Assembly: GCA_021018815.1 (NCBI GenBank)
Contig: JAITYX010000025.1
Span: forward strand, 3,320,501-3,384,500
DNA from: Talinum fruticosum
Taxonomy: Eukaryota > Streptophyta > Magnoliopsida > Caryophyllales > Talinaceae
Length of the DNA: 64,000 nucleotides
Direction: 5' to 3'
The notes under the pieces are model-generated. The model made no database searches. It saw only the letters and a list, made by a program, of their open reading frames with translations, and was not told the origin of the DNA. Made by a program: the position numbers and the translations under genes. Below, in pieces: positions 1 through 11,760 of this stretch. Within the stretch, counting starts at the first letter, position 1; every line of letters starts with the position of its first letter.

Positions 1-645
1 TCTAAAAAGACCATAGTGATTATGTACTTAAGCCCTTCAAAATATCATATGAATTTATATGAAACTAATTAGTGTGCACTCTAATTGATTAAACATAAAA
101 TTAAAAATGTTAAACACAAATTTTTACAGAATCATGGATAAAATTAATAAGATATCAAAGATTAAAATTTGTATCAAAATAAAGAATGTAGCATGGTTTT
201 AAATAGATTATAATAAGTAAAAAAAAAAATTATTCACGCATGATATAGTCTAAAACACATAAACTAATTAAAAATAACATCTTTCATATCAAACTAAAAA
301 TAAAAATAAAATCTTATAATAAAAAATTACAAAATTAATAATACTACTAATATTAATCCTTTCTGGACGAGGAGTTGATGAAAGATGAAGATGATGATGG
401 CGTTCAGGAAAGGACGAGAGGGGGTGACCTGAGATGGTGAGATAGATGGATGATGATGATTGATGATTAGCAGAATGGTGAGAGGATGATTGGTAAAGGT
501 GGTGGTGGTGTGAAGGAGGCATGAAGTAGCTGGGAAAGCCCCCAGCGTTGAAGGACTGTGGCTGTGTATTGTGAAGCTTGGTTGCATGAAGCCCTCAGCT
601 GGGAGAGGATGACCTTTTGTTTTCATTTGACTCCTCGATTCTTCT
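1..645 (-). mobile_element. LTR-like repeat, family F (left copy, partial)
   Basis: AT-rich repeat that recurs in the same orientation at 62473-64000 and inverted at 48631-49913. The shared parts include the block at 30-160 and the trinucleotide-rich block at 360-640, which reads as CAT/ATC repeats on the minus strand and matches 48745-48830. The right copy has a U5-like end, so I infer an LTR of a large retrotransposon cut by the window edge. No protein is recognisable in it. The outer boundaries are not visible. Confidence 0.5.
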
Positions 646-1095
646 GCCCTTCTTTGTCGATGAGCCTATGTTGCATGTACAATCCATGTTTGGTCTTATA
701 AACCCAACTTCATTGTTAATCACAATAAGGGAATTCCGATTCCTATTATGTCTTCGGTCGTTAAAGTAAACTAAATAGATGGCCTCAACATTTCATTCAT
801 ATTTCATTATTGTCTTATGAATTATGTAAATCTCAAAAAATCATGGCCTCTAGTTTACGATCATGTATAATACAACAAATTTGCAACCAAAAAGAAAACC
901 AGAAATTTAGATAATTGGATAAATTAGTCCACCTCTAACTTTAACCCATCAAAATAAATAAATTTGATCATGAATTTATCTTTATGGCAAGTATTTGGGG
1001 AGATCCCTATATTCAAATACCTTTCTAATTTTTTATATTTTCACATTTATATTTTATCCCTATTGATCCTTAAACATATAACCACAAATTTTTAT
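646..1095 (+). repeat. Dispersed repeat X
   Basis: This non-coding stretch is repeated in 16535-17340, where it forms an inverted pair. For example, 842-905 matches 17280-17335 directly and 16690-16770 inverted, and 985-1030 (GGGGAGATCCC core) matches 16590-16630 inverted. It may belong to the interior of the CACTA element that ends at 1649 or to the U3 end of the family F LTR; the sequence does not decide. Confidence 0.5.
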
Positions 1096-1649
1096 ATTTT
1101 CTTAAACCCTAAACTATAAATGGCGAGGGTGAGGAGAGGCTTGATAACGAGTATTAGTTTGAGGAGATCTATACTTAAAAGAGACGAGAGTAAACTATGA
1201 AAAATGAAAGATTAAGAGAGAGGAAACTACAATGGCGAGGATGTAAGTGGGCCTACCAATTCAAGTCGATCGGCGAGTAAGTTATGAATTCTAGATTTGA
1301 GGAGGTATGTGGAGGAGAGAAAGCGTAGAAACGATAAGACCGAAAGTAGATGTAAGTTGGCGTAGAAACACCGGATCGTGTTTTTAAGCCGATCCGAAAT
1401 ATATATGATGATGGTTCTGTCATAGAGTCTGTCGTCATATGTGACATTTAATGACAATTTTATTAAAGAACTGTCATTAAATGTATTCGAGCAATACATA
1501 TGACAACGGTTCATCCGAAAGAACCGTCGTCATATGTGTTACATAATCTCGGTTATTTATAAAAATGCCACCGGTCCAATTTTCATGACGGTTTGTCCTT
1601 TTAAACGTCGTTAAAGACTCGTTGTTAAAAGTGGTTCCTTTTAGTAGTG
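1096..1649. mobile_element. Right terminal part of a CACTA (En/Spm) transposon
   Basis: The stretch ends TTTTAGTAGTG at 1649, the inverse of the CACTACTAAAA terminus of CACTA elements. Just inside are subterminal inverted motifs at 1495-1540: a CATATGACAACGGTTC half and its inverse around GAACCGTCGTCATATG. Similar ATGAC/GTCAT motifs recur at 1425-1490. After 1649 the Tat element sequence resumes (TAAGTATTATGC, like 60806 onward), so this transposon landed in Tat element A's 3' part. No left CACTA end is found, so the element is truncated or its boundary with repeat X is lost. Its subterminal repeats differ from those of the CACTA at 25572, so it is another family. Confidence 0.65.
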
Positions 1650-1826
1650 TAAGTATTATGCTATAATTGTACATTTTATCACTTACCTAAAGGTAAAAAT
1701 AAATTGGACCGCCCTTAAAATAAAATAATGAAGAATAAAAATACACAAGTGGACCGCCTAATTGGACTACCCAAAAATAATGAAACCATCTAATTGGACG
1801 GTTAATAATAAATTATAGAGTTAAAA

Positions 1827-2830
1827 TTAAAGGGGAAAATCTTGACCGCCCAACCCACCATCGTTCGGATGGTGGCTAGCGCCCGCCACGACATGGCGTA
1901 ATTTGGCAATGCTCGGCCTACTGTCTAGGGGTGTGTTAGACGTAGTACCTCTTGGACTCGATCCAAATTTGTGTACTCGAAAAATTTCTTCTCCATCCAA
2001 ATTAGTCAATTTCACTCGCTCCGTCCGATAAAATCGACTAAATGTAAATGGCCCCGCCAATTGGTTCTAAATTTCCCTCGTAGGTCCTAAATCGGCGCTT
2101 TTATCTCCTTGAGGACTAAATCTCCAATTTGTACATTTTAAGGCTTAACTTTCCGGTTAAATGCCTTTGATATACGCCTTCATAGCATGTTTAGCCCACT
2201 CGCCCTCCGGAATCGACTTCAAGCAATTATTTTTAACAAGGGAATGACAATTCTATTGGAAGGACTGCTTCCATACCATAAACTAGAGAGTAAGGTGTTG
2301 CTCCCGTAGAGGTTCTAATAGATGTTCGATAGCCCCATAAAGCAAAAGGTAACTTGTCGGGCCAATCTTTATAATTAAGCGCCATATTGTCTACTATTTT
2401 ACGAACGTTCTTATTAGCGGACCCGACTGCTCCGTTGCTCCGAGGACGATAGGGAGAAGATTTAGGTTGCTTGATCTTGTAATTGTCCAACAAGTCTGCT
2501 ACCTCCTTCTTAAAATGACTAACATGGTCACTAATTAGTTCATGGGGCACCCTATAACGGCGAGATGATATTTTGAGTAAGGAATTTAGCTACTGTTTTG
2601 ACGTCAAAGTTCCATAAGAGGTCGCCTCTACCCATTTGGTGAAGTAGTCAATTACTACTAACACAAATTCATGACCATTCGTTCCTTTAGGGGTCAACTT
2701 GCTAATAATGTCTATTCCCTAAACCGAGAATGGCCGGGCGAAGCTAATGCTTGTGATGAATGACAACAATTAGTGTTGTAAATTTGCATACACTTGACAT
2801 TTATGGCATTTCTTAACGAACTCATAATAG
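1827..2830 (-). pseudogene. Integrase of Tat element A
   Basis: Read downward from 2830: zinc-binding part ending CHKCQVYANLQH (2765-2825), then the catalytic core with GIDIISKLTPKG, VIDYFTKWVEA and LISDHVSHF, the last two carrying conserved acidic positions. An intact 105-codon stretch at 2233-2550 covers PYRPRSNGAVGSANKN and WGYRTSIRTSTGATPYSLVYG, family hallmarks. The conserved Glu of the NGAVEAANKN motif is Gly here, so the D,D,E triad is broken. The C-terminal part (1827-2060) has LTNLDGEEIF, the usual polyprotein end. In-frame stops lie upstream and the pieces fall in different frames. Role: insertion of retrotransposon cDNA into the genome; this copy cannot work. Confidence 0.8.
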
Positions 2831-3034
2831 TTTGTCTGCCATAGTCGACTAGTAATATCGAGTTTCGAATCTTCTAAATCAACATTTTACCATTCATATG
2901 GGGTCGACACACCCCACCATGAATCTCATCCATGGTGTGCTTTGCTTCATGTTAGTTGACATAAAGTAAGTCGATCTCGGTGTTGGTTTTCTTGTACAAT
3001 TGCCCTTGGTTGATGAAAAGCCGAGTGGCCAATA

Positions 3035-3741
3035 TCATGATGGCTCATTGGGCTCTAGGTGTGGAATCCAAGGGGTATTCTCATCCAAATACTCGATAAA
3101 TGTCATGATACAACTAGTGTGGTCGATATTAGACACTTTTAGTGCGTAAACGTGCGTGGATTGACTCCGTAGCTCTATGTGGACGGGTATTGAATGAATG
3201 CCGTTAGGGATGTTGATTATGGATGCCAATTTAGCTAATGCATCCGCGAATTGATTGTCATCCCTAACAAGGTAAGTGAAAGAGATGTTCTCAAAATGTT
3301 TGGATAGTTCTATCGGACGTGCTTGGTAGGGTGCCAAGGCTTCAGTACCTTCCATCTTTACGAAATCTTATTAATGATTAGACTAGAGTCATCGAAAACC
3401 CTAATAGTCTTGACCCCGATCTCTACAATGACTTCAAGTCCTGTGATGCAAGTTTCGTACTCGTGGCGTTGTTGGTGACTTCGAAGTCTAATTTGGCTGA
3501 AACGGGAATATGTGGTCCCTCCGGTGAGACTAGAAGAATCACTACTCCAAAACTCTTCTAATTGGAAGCGCCATCGAAGTACATTATCCAAACGTCCATC
3601 CAAACGTCCACCTCTACTTGTAAAATATTTTCGTCTCGAAAAGTCGAGGTGTTCGGATTTCGATTCGATTATAGGTAGATCGGGTAAGAATTCGACACTA
3701 CCCTTCCTTTGATCGGTTTTGAGGGACATATTTGAGGTCAA
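3035..3741 (-). pseudogene. Additional RNase H (Tat type) of element A
   Basis: The upper piece (3358-3741) ends with YETCITGLEVIVEIGVKTI and RVFDDSSLIINKIS. This matches the second RNase H of Tat-lineage polyproteins, in which a conserved Glu in AEYEA and Asp in the GDS motif serve catalysis; the Asp is present. The lower piece (3035-3355) continues in another frame with the motif around LSKHFENISFTYLVRD and NQFADALAKLA. A frameshift near 3357 separates them. This domain lies between RT and integrase and marks the lineage. Its usual role is degradation of template RNA during reverse transcription. Confidence 0.75.
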
Positions 3742-3749
3742 ATTCTTAC

Positions 3750-4700
3750 AGTATGACGATCCACCTTGCTATCTTGCTATTGATGGTTGGTTCCTCAAGT
3801 ATATATTTGATGGGATCCATAGGTGCTACCACATGTACCTTGTGGGCTAACTTGTAATGTCCGAGCTTCTTCCTATCCCAAACTAATGCCAATGATGTCT
3901 TCTCTAATGGCGTATATAGAGTCTCATAATTTAAGTACTTCTTGCTTAGGTAATAAATCGCATGTTCTTCTTTCCCGAGTCTCTAGAAGAATTTTCTTAG
4001 GTTAGGTAGGTGCCCCGCCCTATCTTTGGACTTTATGATCTTGTCATCCACATAAACTTCAGCTCCTTTATGGATCATGTCGTGCAATAAAGTTGTAGGC
4101 TGTCCTCCGGTATGTTACACCGGTGTTCTTGAGCCCAAATGGTATCACCATATAACGAGTATGTTCTCTATTGAGTGATGAAGGTTGTTCTTTCCATGTC
4201 CTCTTCGATCATCTTCGACTAATTATTACTAGTGTAGCCATCCATAAACGAAAGCAAATCATGACTCGATGTGTTATATAAGGATGTCAATATGAGATAG
4301 CGGGAAATCATCCTTAGGACTCGACCTTATTCCGATCTCTCGAAACCGACACACATGCGAACCTTGCCGTCTTTCTTCGAAGCGGTACTATATTTGCTAC
4401 CCATCGAAGATAGTGAAGTACCTTGCTTGAACCCGACCTCTAATCGCTTCCGGACCTCTTCCTTAATCTTCAATACCCATTCGGGTTTCATCCTTCTCAA
4501 TTTACGTTTAACGAGGCTTAGCGTTTTCGTAAAGTGGAATTTTATGTTCTGCTATGCTTGGATCTATACTCGGCATGTCTCTATAGGACCATGTAAAGAC
4601 ATCTATGAACTCGTGAGGAGCGAAGTAAATTGCTTCTACTCTTTTGGATTTAGCGTTTTTCCGATCTTAACCTCTTGGGGTTAATCAAATGATCCGAGAT
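3750..4700 (-). pseudogene. Reverse transcriptase of Tat element A
   Basis: Read on the minus strand in several frames. The N-terminal linker has QEVKIGKTLNPKE (about 4625-4675), then KPEWVLKIKEEVRKRLEVGF (about 4430-4500), KKDGKVRMCV (about 4350-4380), SFMDGY (about 4225-4250) and VYVDDKI, whose YVDD active site is at 4043-4054. These are RT signatures of Ty3/gypsy elements. Many stops and at least three frameshifts interrupt it. RT copies the element RNA into DNA inside virus-like particles. The intact YVDD among otherwise heavy damage means only that this motif escaped mutation. Confidence 0.75.
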
Positions 4701-4904
4701 TAATTGTTATTGTTTTCTCTATGATTAGTGAGCAATTTTCATGATCTTCTATAGCTTTTATTAGTTATTTAGGGATTTCTTGTTCATCATTAAAGGCAAA
4801 ACAATTGAAAGCAAGAGAAGGGAAAGGGTAAGCGGAAAGATTCACTTTATTGAATGAAGTAACGAGTACATCGGACTTAGAAATTGAAGATACAAAACTA
4901 GAAG

Positions 4905-6720
4905 TGACAGTTTGAGATATCATCTTTTAACTTTTAAAGTTGCTTAAGGATTGGGTCTTTTTCTTTTGTAACTTTCGGGCTCTTTTGGGGTTTCCGTGTA
5001 TGTTGTGGATCCAAGTGTGCATTATGCCGTCCGGATCTAGTAAGGAATTGAATCTGCTGGACTTTTAGTTTCTCCCCAAAAGTCTTCTTCTTCTAAGAGT
5101 GGTGTGCCCCGAGGTCGTCGTCGTTGTCATCATCATTGCTTCTCACTTCGTAGACGTCCTCTTCATCACTTATCCACAGCCCTGGACTTCTCGATCTAAA
5201 GGAGACAAGCTAAGAAGTGGTTTGAACTCGTCAATATCTTGTATGAAGACGAGACGAGTCTCATTGACCTGGAGTGGGTTCGATGAAAATAGCTAAGGCG
5301 CCACTAAAAAGATTTTTGTTGTTGCTTGGTTTTGGGCATCGTTAGGTAAAGGGAGTTGGCCATTTCGAAACATGCTTTCTAGTTTGTTCTTGAATGTCCA
5401 ACATCTGTTCGATATCGTATCCTCATTCACGATGGTATTTGCAAAATTTTCCTGCGTTCTAGTTTTTGGATTGTTTCGCCGTTTCGATTATACTCTAATG
5501 GGTGGCAATTTTATTTTTCCCTTTTCCAATAGACGGTCAAGGGCTTTAGTGTAAGTGGTATCAATAGAAGTGTAATTAGTATACCTGTTGAGGGCATTGA
5601 CATCCGCACCCTGCTAGTATTGCTCTATTGGAGGTTTTCTTGTCTTTGGATTGATAATTACCTCTATAACTAGTCGCATCTTTTGTGGTCACGGTAGATA
5701 GCTCCTCTTCTATCAACATACCAAGTATCTCTAAAGGTTGAAAAGTTCATCATAGGTAGGAATTTGAGGTGCTTGATTATAATTGGGTCGAAGGTTTTTC
5801 ACGATGTTTCGACTTGGTCTTTTTGAAGGGTCGGTCTATCATGTGGGCACCCTTTGCTCTCCATCCGGTGAGGAAGTCCGTGAAGCTCTCCTTCTCACCT
5901 TGTTTGATTAATTCCAAATCTATAAGGGTAACAGGCACATCGGTGTTATACGAGTATTGATACGAGGAACTCCTTACACGGATCAATCCAATTGGCAACC
6001 TTGCGTGGGTCAATCGCGTTATACCACTTCATTACGTCGGTATCGAAAGTACGGGGAAGATGATATGATAAGTGTCTTCTACAATGTTCTTAAGAGTCAT
6101 TACTCTTAAGAAATTGGAAACATGATGATGGGGATTATTGGAACCTCTAAACTTGATATCGGGCATGGTAAACTTTGGAGGTAGTTTACCCTTAGGCATT
6201 GAAGTGAATCCCTTATGATCAAAGTAGTGGTTACTCGAACATGGATGACTCCTTTAACATCTGTTTTATCCGATCTACTAATGGATTAGGCTGATATTTG
6301 GATTCACGCTTGGGAATTCGTGTTTGGAGGAGACAAGCTAGGTTAAGGTGGGGAACCTAATCTCTCGCCTTTCCTCAAACGTTCCTCTTCTTCATCTCTC
6401 TTCTTGTCTTCAATAGCTTTTATAATAGTTTTAAGATCCCTCGATATGGATGATATCTTCTCATCTTCATCATTCATCCGACTTTCCACCTTGGCTAAGT
6501 TCTCATTAAGCAAGGTGGAGAGTAGATTGAACCGTTGTGGTATGCACTGAAGCTTGTCGCACCGGCGTAAACCGCGGAGTAGAAAGAAAAGAAGACGTGC
6601 CGGACTCTTTGAGGAGGCGTTCTAATCTTTTAAACTCGGATTCCAACGATATTCAATTGCTCGAAGACCTCCCTATTCCGGAGCCCAAAGGATGAGGTTT
6701 AGGATCATGTGAACAATGAT
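4905..6720 (-). pseudogene. Gag of Tat element A
   Basis: Three recognisable pieces match the better-kept gag copies of B and C. The N-terminal coiled region near 6400-6560 contains EDEKISSISRDLKTIIKAIE. The Retrotrans_gag core has NPHHHVSNF near 6125-6160 and NTDVPVTLIDLELIKQGEKE plus SFTDFLTGWRAKGAHMIDRP at 5800-5960. The acidic C-terminal part at 5060-5200 contains SDEEDVYE and GAHHS, matching 46440-46545. Frameshifts and stops divide it. Gag forms the particle that packages element RNA. I place the start near 6700 by comparison with element B, but no clear ATG can be assigned. Confidence 0.7.
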
Positions 6721-7887
6721 AACTTTTGGGAGGAAGGGACTTAAGCGCAAGACCCGAAGAAACTAAGAATGTTTTTATTTGGATGCACATAAAGGATGCG
6801 ACGAAAAAATAAATGAAGTGCAAGCAATGATGTATGACTTACTTTGGGATGATTCTATGATTTGGCTAATGCATAATGAATGATTGATGCTTAAAGGAAA
6901 TATGGTTTTTATTACGGCTAGATGATGATGCATTTCCTTATACTTGGAATGAATTTGCTTTGGCTAAATGTGAATGTAAAAATGAACTCCCTAATCCGAG
7001 ATGGATTTAATTTTGGCGAATGAAAAATGCAAAATAGATCCACTTAATATGAGATGAATTTGATTTGCCTACTGAAAAAGTAAATGGATTCTCCTAATAT
7101 GAGATGAATTTTATTTAGCTAATGAAAATGAAAATGGTCTCACCTAATATGAGATGAATTTGAAAAATGCAAAGTGCAAAATGGGAATGCAAAAAGAAAG
7201 AAAGAAAGAAAGTTAGAAAGACAAACCGACTAACCAAAAGATAGAGGGGATCTTGGTAGGACCCTTACGGGCCGACAGGTGATGACTATTTAGACCGCTT
7301 TAACAAAATTTTAGTATGACTCGGAAGTGCAAATAACGGACTAACCTTAATAGGAAAAAAAAAAGAAGGTGTTTTTGACTTTTGGCTAAATGTACATAAT
7401 GGATCAACTCTAGGAAATTTATTAGAGTGTTTTATTTATACCCATGCAAGGGTTAATCAACACTCCTCACCTATTCCTAAAGGCTCACAAATAAAAGATT
7501 AAATCTAAAACACACGCACTCATTCAAGCATGCAAATAAAGTCAAGGACAACCTAATAACCAAAACGTTCTATGGTCAAAAGAGGTTTATACTAGGTAGG
7601 ATACAAGGTGACTCTCGGTGAACTAAATGGTTCGAACCAAGAGCGTGTGCTACGAGAGAAGAGGTACCGTTTTTGCTAGCAATCAAGCCTAATTGGGCCC
7701 GCTTGGCATTTACTAGGAGCCTCATTCCGGAAGGTAAAGCCGAGGGTAAAATAAATTTTTCCTAGGGGTCCAAAATAGTATTTAAACTATGTTCGAAGGT
7801 TGTTAAATGTAAGATTCCTAATGCAAGAACATTATTAAAACACACTACTCAAGTTTTCAAGTTTCGCCCTCTTAATAAAAAATTAGT
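6721..7887 (-). other. 5' leader of Tat element A
   Basis: Non-coding DNA between the primer-binding site and gag. It contains about five degenerate tandem units (6850-7170), a short GAAA run (7192-7217) and a block at 7540-7880 that is colinear with 15720-16115 in element B and 42400-42684 in element C. No ORF is shared between the copies, so I read it as untranslated leader. Confidence 0.65.
6850..7170. repeat. Leader minisatellite of element A (~50 bp units)
   Basis: About five units of roughly 50 bp, each with a core like TTTGGCTAATG followed by AAAATG, a CTCACCTAAT motif and GAGATGAATTT. The same repeat is expanded to about twelve units at 14880-15600 in element B. Confidence 0.75.
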
Positions 7888-7905
7888 CTCCAATGGAGTC
7901 GCCAT
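7888..7905 (-). other. Primer-binding site of Tat element A
   Basis: It directly abuts the LTR. Read on the minus strand, the site is ATGGCGACTCCATTGGAG. The same place in B (16117-16133) and C (42685-42702) reads close to TGGCGACTCCACTGGGG, the complement of a tRNA 3' end. I recall this sequence from Tat/Ogre-like elements, where tRNA-Arg has been proposed as primer, but the tRNA cannot be confirmed here. Confidence 0.7.
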
Positions 7906-9814
7906 TGTAGAAACCACGACCGACGAGATCACACGGGGTTGAGCTTGCCTACGCATTGGCTTTGTTTGTTTTGGGTAAGGATTTTTGAAATGATTTTAGG
8001 GTTTTGAAAGGTGACTTTTAGAAAGTGGGGATTGATCTCTTATTAAGAGTTCCAAATTTTATTAAGTCAAATTAAAATGTTAAATCAGATTAAATTGATT
8101 GGCGTTTTATTAACCATTTTATTTTATAAATTATTTTTAAGAATTCTCGGGATATTATTTCCTAATTAAAAAATAAAATAATTAGAAATTACGAGTTACG
8201 TCGTGAGGCTTTAGGGACAAACCGGCGTGAAGACACTGGTTTGGACCCAAGCCTCAATCGTTGACCACCCGGTGCAGGCGGCGGCTGTACTTAGCGGTCA
8301 TAAGCGCCGACCAAGGGCTCGAGCTGAGACAGTCAACCTTGTCTTCCGGCTCGGCGGGTAGATCCGAGATCTTTTTTTTTTTTTTTGGTTTACCCTACAA
8401 TTAGAAAATAAGTGAAATGCATTTTTAATAAGAATAAAGCAAAAGGAGAAGTTGCTAGTTAGTTTTTAGGGAAAAAACTAACAAAACAAATTAAAAATTT
8501 GCTCTTATGATCTTACTATGGGAAAACTAAGATCGAAAAAGGTCAAAAGTGACTCTATCGGTCTTTGAACGAGAATTCGATTCGAGGGCGAGGGTAAGAA
8601 ATGTAGTGCTGCCCGTCCGAAGACGGCCATTAGTAGTTTGAGTAGTATACTAAAAGAACGTGCTAAACACGAATATGCAACATGTTAAGCGAAAATAATA
8701 AGCAACCAAACATAATTAAAGGAAAGCGATAAAGAAAGCGATAAAGAAAGCGGTAAAGAAAGTAAAAGTAAAAAGGAAAAGAAAAACAAAAAGCTGAAAA
8801 ATTAAATCGGGCGGGGAGGATTAAAAAACGATTACATCTCTTCGATCAACAATACGAAAAGCGATAAATAAAACATAAATTAAATAATCATTTGAAGGCC
8901 GAATGATTGCCCTTAGGTTGTCCCACCTTTTTATCTTAATCTCTATCTTGGATCTCTCGATGTAACGGCGACAAATCAAAGAAAAAGGCCTTCATTTATG
9001 AGTTTTGAAAAGGTGAGTTTATGAGGAGTGAGAAAGATCATCCGAATGAATGCCTATAGATCGGAATAATCGAATATTTTGTACCTCTTTGCAAGGATTC
9101 AGCGGAGGAGTGTAGAGAAGCGGAGTGTTTGAGTATGCTTTTCAGCAGAGTGACATTTAGGAAAGGGTATTTTGGCTCACTTCAGCAACATAGTGCTAAG
9201 GAAATAAGTTGTATCGGAATGAGAGTCAAGGCTCTCTATTTATATGGAGAGACCTAGGTCACAAATGACCTAAGGTTGCTCTCGGCCAGCCGTCCAAATA
9301 GCTAAAAATAAATCGGGCCAAAATATCTTGAGATTGAACCGGATAAAGGAAGGATAGAATCGAGACGGAACTCGGTTCGCGGCGCTGGCCACCTGGGCAT
9401 GCCTAGGGTTTCGTGTCCTAGCGTGTTTCTAAAGGAGTCTCCAAGCAAAAACATAGTGTTTCACTTAAAATTCCAAGGTTGCGAGCGCCGGCCACAATGT
9501 CATTTTGAGGGGATAAGCTCCTAATTTCGTGTGGACTGTTTTACGGAGCTTAAATGCGAGCACTTTAATTCTCGTGATCAAGAAATGCAACGTTTTAATG
9601 CCGTCTTCGGGTCTTCGACTTCTTCTCGATTGGACAAAAGTAAAATGCGATATTCTAAACTTGAAATTTCCGGATACACAGCCATTGGACGCCATTGTCT
9701 CCAAAGGCTTGGCTTGGTCTTGGATTGTCCAGAAAGAAAAGGGGATTTTCGGATCGACCGGGCAAAAGGCTATTTATGTGGTGCTAGGAGTTCTTTGTGG
9801 TTTACTTAATCTAT
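7906..9814 (-). repeat. 5' LTR of Tat element A (end missing)
   Basis: Begins TGTAGAAACCACGACC on the plus strand and is colinear with the LTRs at 9815-11740 and 53118-55124. It breaks off about 120 bp before the expected GTGTCTACA end, where the next LTR starts directly at 9815. A minus-strand TATA box lies at 9236-9244 (TATAAATAG), consistent with transcription of the element on the minus strand. Confidence 0.85.
9236..9244 (-). promoter_or_regulatory. TATA box of Tat LTR (element A)
   Basis: TATAAATAG on the minus strand, conserved at the same LTR position in B (11048-11056), C (44005-44013 and 47924-47932) and E (54421-54429). In D (about 51176-51184) the motif is destroyed. Confidence 0.65.
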
Positions 9815-11740
9815 TGTAGGAACCATGGCCGGCGGGGTCCGACCGAGCTTCCTCACATGTGTCGGGTCTCTCTTTTTAAAGAATGATTTTTTAAAATGGT
9901 TTTGGAAGTTTATTAGAAAATGGGAATGAACTTCTTATTAAGGTTTTCGAATTTTATTAAATTGAGTCGAAACGAATTAAATCAGATTTGAATGACGATT
10001 TTATTAATTATTTTATTTTAACATTTATTTTCGAAGTGTCCGAATGTTATTTATTAACCGAAAAATAAAAATTAGGGTTTATTGAATATGCCATGAGGCT
10101 TCGGGGCCAAGCCGGTGTGAAAACACCGGTTTGGACAATAGCTCCACTTGTTGACCACTCGGTGCTAAGGCTGAGATAGCCAACCTCGGCTTCGGCTCGG
10201 CTTGGCGAGATCTAGAACCCCTTTTTCATCCTGTAGTTAAAAAATAGTCGAGATGCAAATTTAGAAGAAATAAATCGAAGGGAGTCGCCAGGTCGAGTTT
10301 TAGGAGAGAAAAACTAACAAAAACAAAATAAAGTTTACTTTTCCAATATTAGTATGGGAGAAACTAAGACTGAAAAAGATGAAAAATGACTCCATCGTCT
10401 TTGAACCGAGAATCGGATTCGGGGCCCGGGATACGAAACATAGGGATAAACCCTTCCGTTCCACCCGTCCGAAGACGGCCATTACTAGTTCAAGTAGTGA
10501 ATTAAAATAATGTCAAACACAATCACACAAGAGGCGACGAAAATTAAAGCAACTAAATAAGATAGAAGTGATAAAATCGAAAGTAAAGGAAAGCGGTAGA
10601 GAAAGTGAAAAAGCGAAAAGAAAAGAAAAGGGAAAGCTGAAAAGATTACATCGAGTCGGGATGAATTTAAATGCGATTACATCTCAAATCCACAATACTG
10701 AAAGTGATAAAAGCATTACAAATAAATAAGTAAACCATTTTGAGGATCGAATCAGTGCGCTCGGAGTTGTCCCACTCGTTGATCCGGATCTCGAATGCGG
10801 ATCCGGTGATGCGACGATGGTGAATTGAAGGGGCTTTTTGTAGATTTTTGTGGAGATGAGTAGGTATATGAATGAATGATGGAGTTTATAGGTTCAAATG
10901 TGGTGAGATGGAGAGTAGAATGAGAATAGAGTGAAAAGAGACTAAGATATCGGAATACGAGATATGAGTATTCGGTAGCTCTTAATGAGGTTTCGGTAGC
11001 ATGACACCGAGTGATGAGCCATATGCTCGAATGAGAGCATAAGGTCTCTATTTATAGGGAGAGGTTAGGTCAAGCAAAGACCTAGGGTGGATACTCGACA
11101 AGCCGTCCAAAATAGGTTATAAAACCGGGCAGGATATAGTGAAGATTGAACCGGATAGAACCGAGATAAAATCGAGATAAAATAATGGTAAGTGGCGCCA
11201 TCAACCAAGGGAAATTCTAGGGTTTTGTGCCCTTTTCGTTTTGCCAGGGAGTCTTGACCAAAACACGAGCATTTTGAGTGAAATTACTAGTAAAGATCGT
11301 CGACCATGCTATGCTTTTCAAGGTAGTTGTGTGCTCCTAGTCTCGGGTGGACTATCTTGGAGCCAAAACGCAGCACTTTGATGCTCGTGATCATGAAATG
11401 CAACGTTTTATGTCATCTTGAGGTCATTAGCCCCTTTTCGATTGGACAAAGTGAAATATGGTATCTTGAATTTGGAATTTCCCGGTATACAGACATCGAA
11501 CTCTATTGTCTTTAGAGGCTTGGCTCGCACTTGGACTATCCGAAAGAAAATGGGATTTTTGGATCGGTCTAAGGAGAAAGGCTATTTATTTGGTCTTTGG
11601 GGTTCTTTATGATTTATCGGCTTCGTCGCACCAATCAAATTCGATCCATGATCCAAATCCTCAAGCGGGACTCGAGATTTCATCATCGGGCTTACAAATA
11701 AATAACGAGAGAAAAGTATGACACTTTTTAGGTGTCTACG
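9815..11740 (-). repeat. 3' LTR of Tat element B
   Basis: A complete LTR of 1926 bp, starting TGTAGGAACCATGG and ending TTTTAGGTGTCTACG (last base changed from A). A minus-strand TATA box lies at 11048-11056. It sits head-to-tail against the truncated LTR of element A with no base between them. Confidence 0.85.
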
Positions 11741-11760
11741 GTTAGCCTCCACTTTGACCG
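11741..11760 (-). other. Polypurine tract of Tat element B
   Basis: On the minus strand the LTR is preceded by CAAAGTGGAGGCTAAC, a purine-rich tract where plus-strand DNA synthesis would start. The counterpart in element E is at 55125-55140 (AAAGTGGAGCTAAC). Confidence 0.65.

Larger units (their letters stand above)
1650..9814 (-). mobile_element. Ty3/gypsy Tat-lineage element A (degenerate)
   Basis: Read on the minus strand: 5' LTR (7906-9814, lacking its first ~120 bp), primer-binding site (7888-7905), leader with tandem repeats, gag, RT, RNase H, integrase and the start of the 3' UTR, cut at 1650 by a CACTA remnant. The domain order RT, second RNase H, integrase is typical of the Tat/Ogre branch. 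Stops and frameshifts occur throughout, so the element is dead. It is the only copy in the window with recognisable RT. The protease could not be recognised between gag (to ~4905) and the N-terminal region of RT (~4700); that interval may be deleted. Confidence 0.8.

Noticed and set aside
289..626. His/Ser-rich minus-strand ORFs near the left edge
   Set aside because: They arise from CAT/ATC repeats in family F DNA; the matching block at 48745-48830 reads differently and has no conserved frame.
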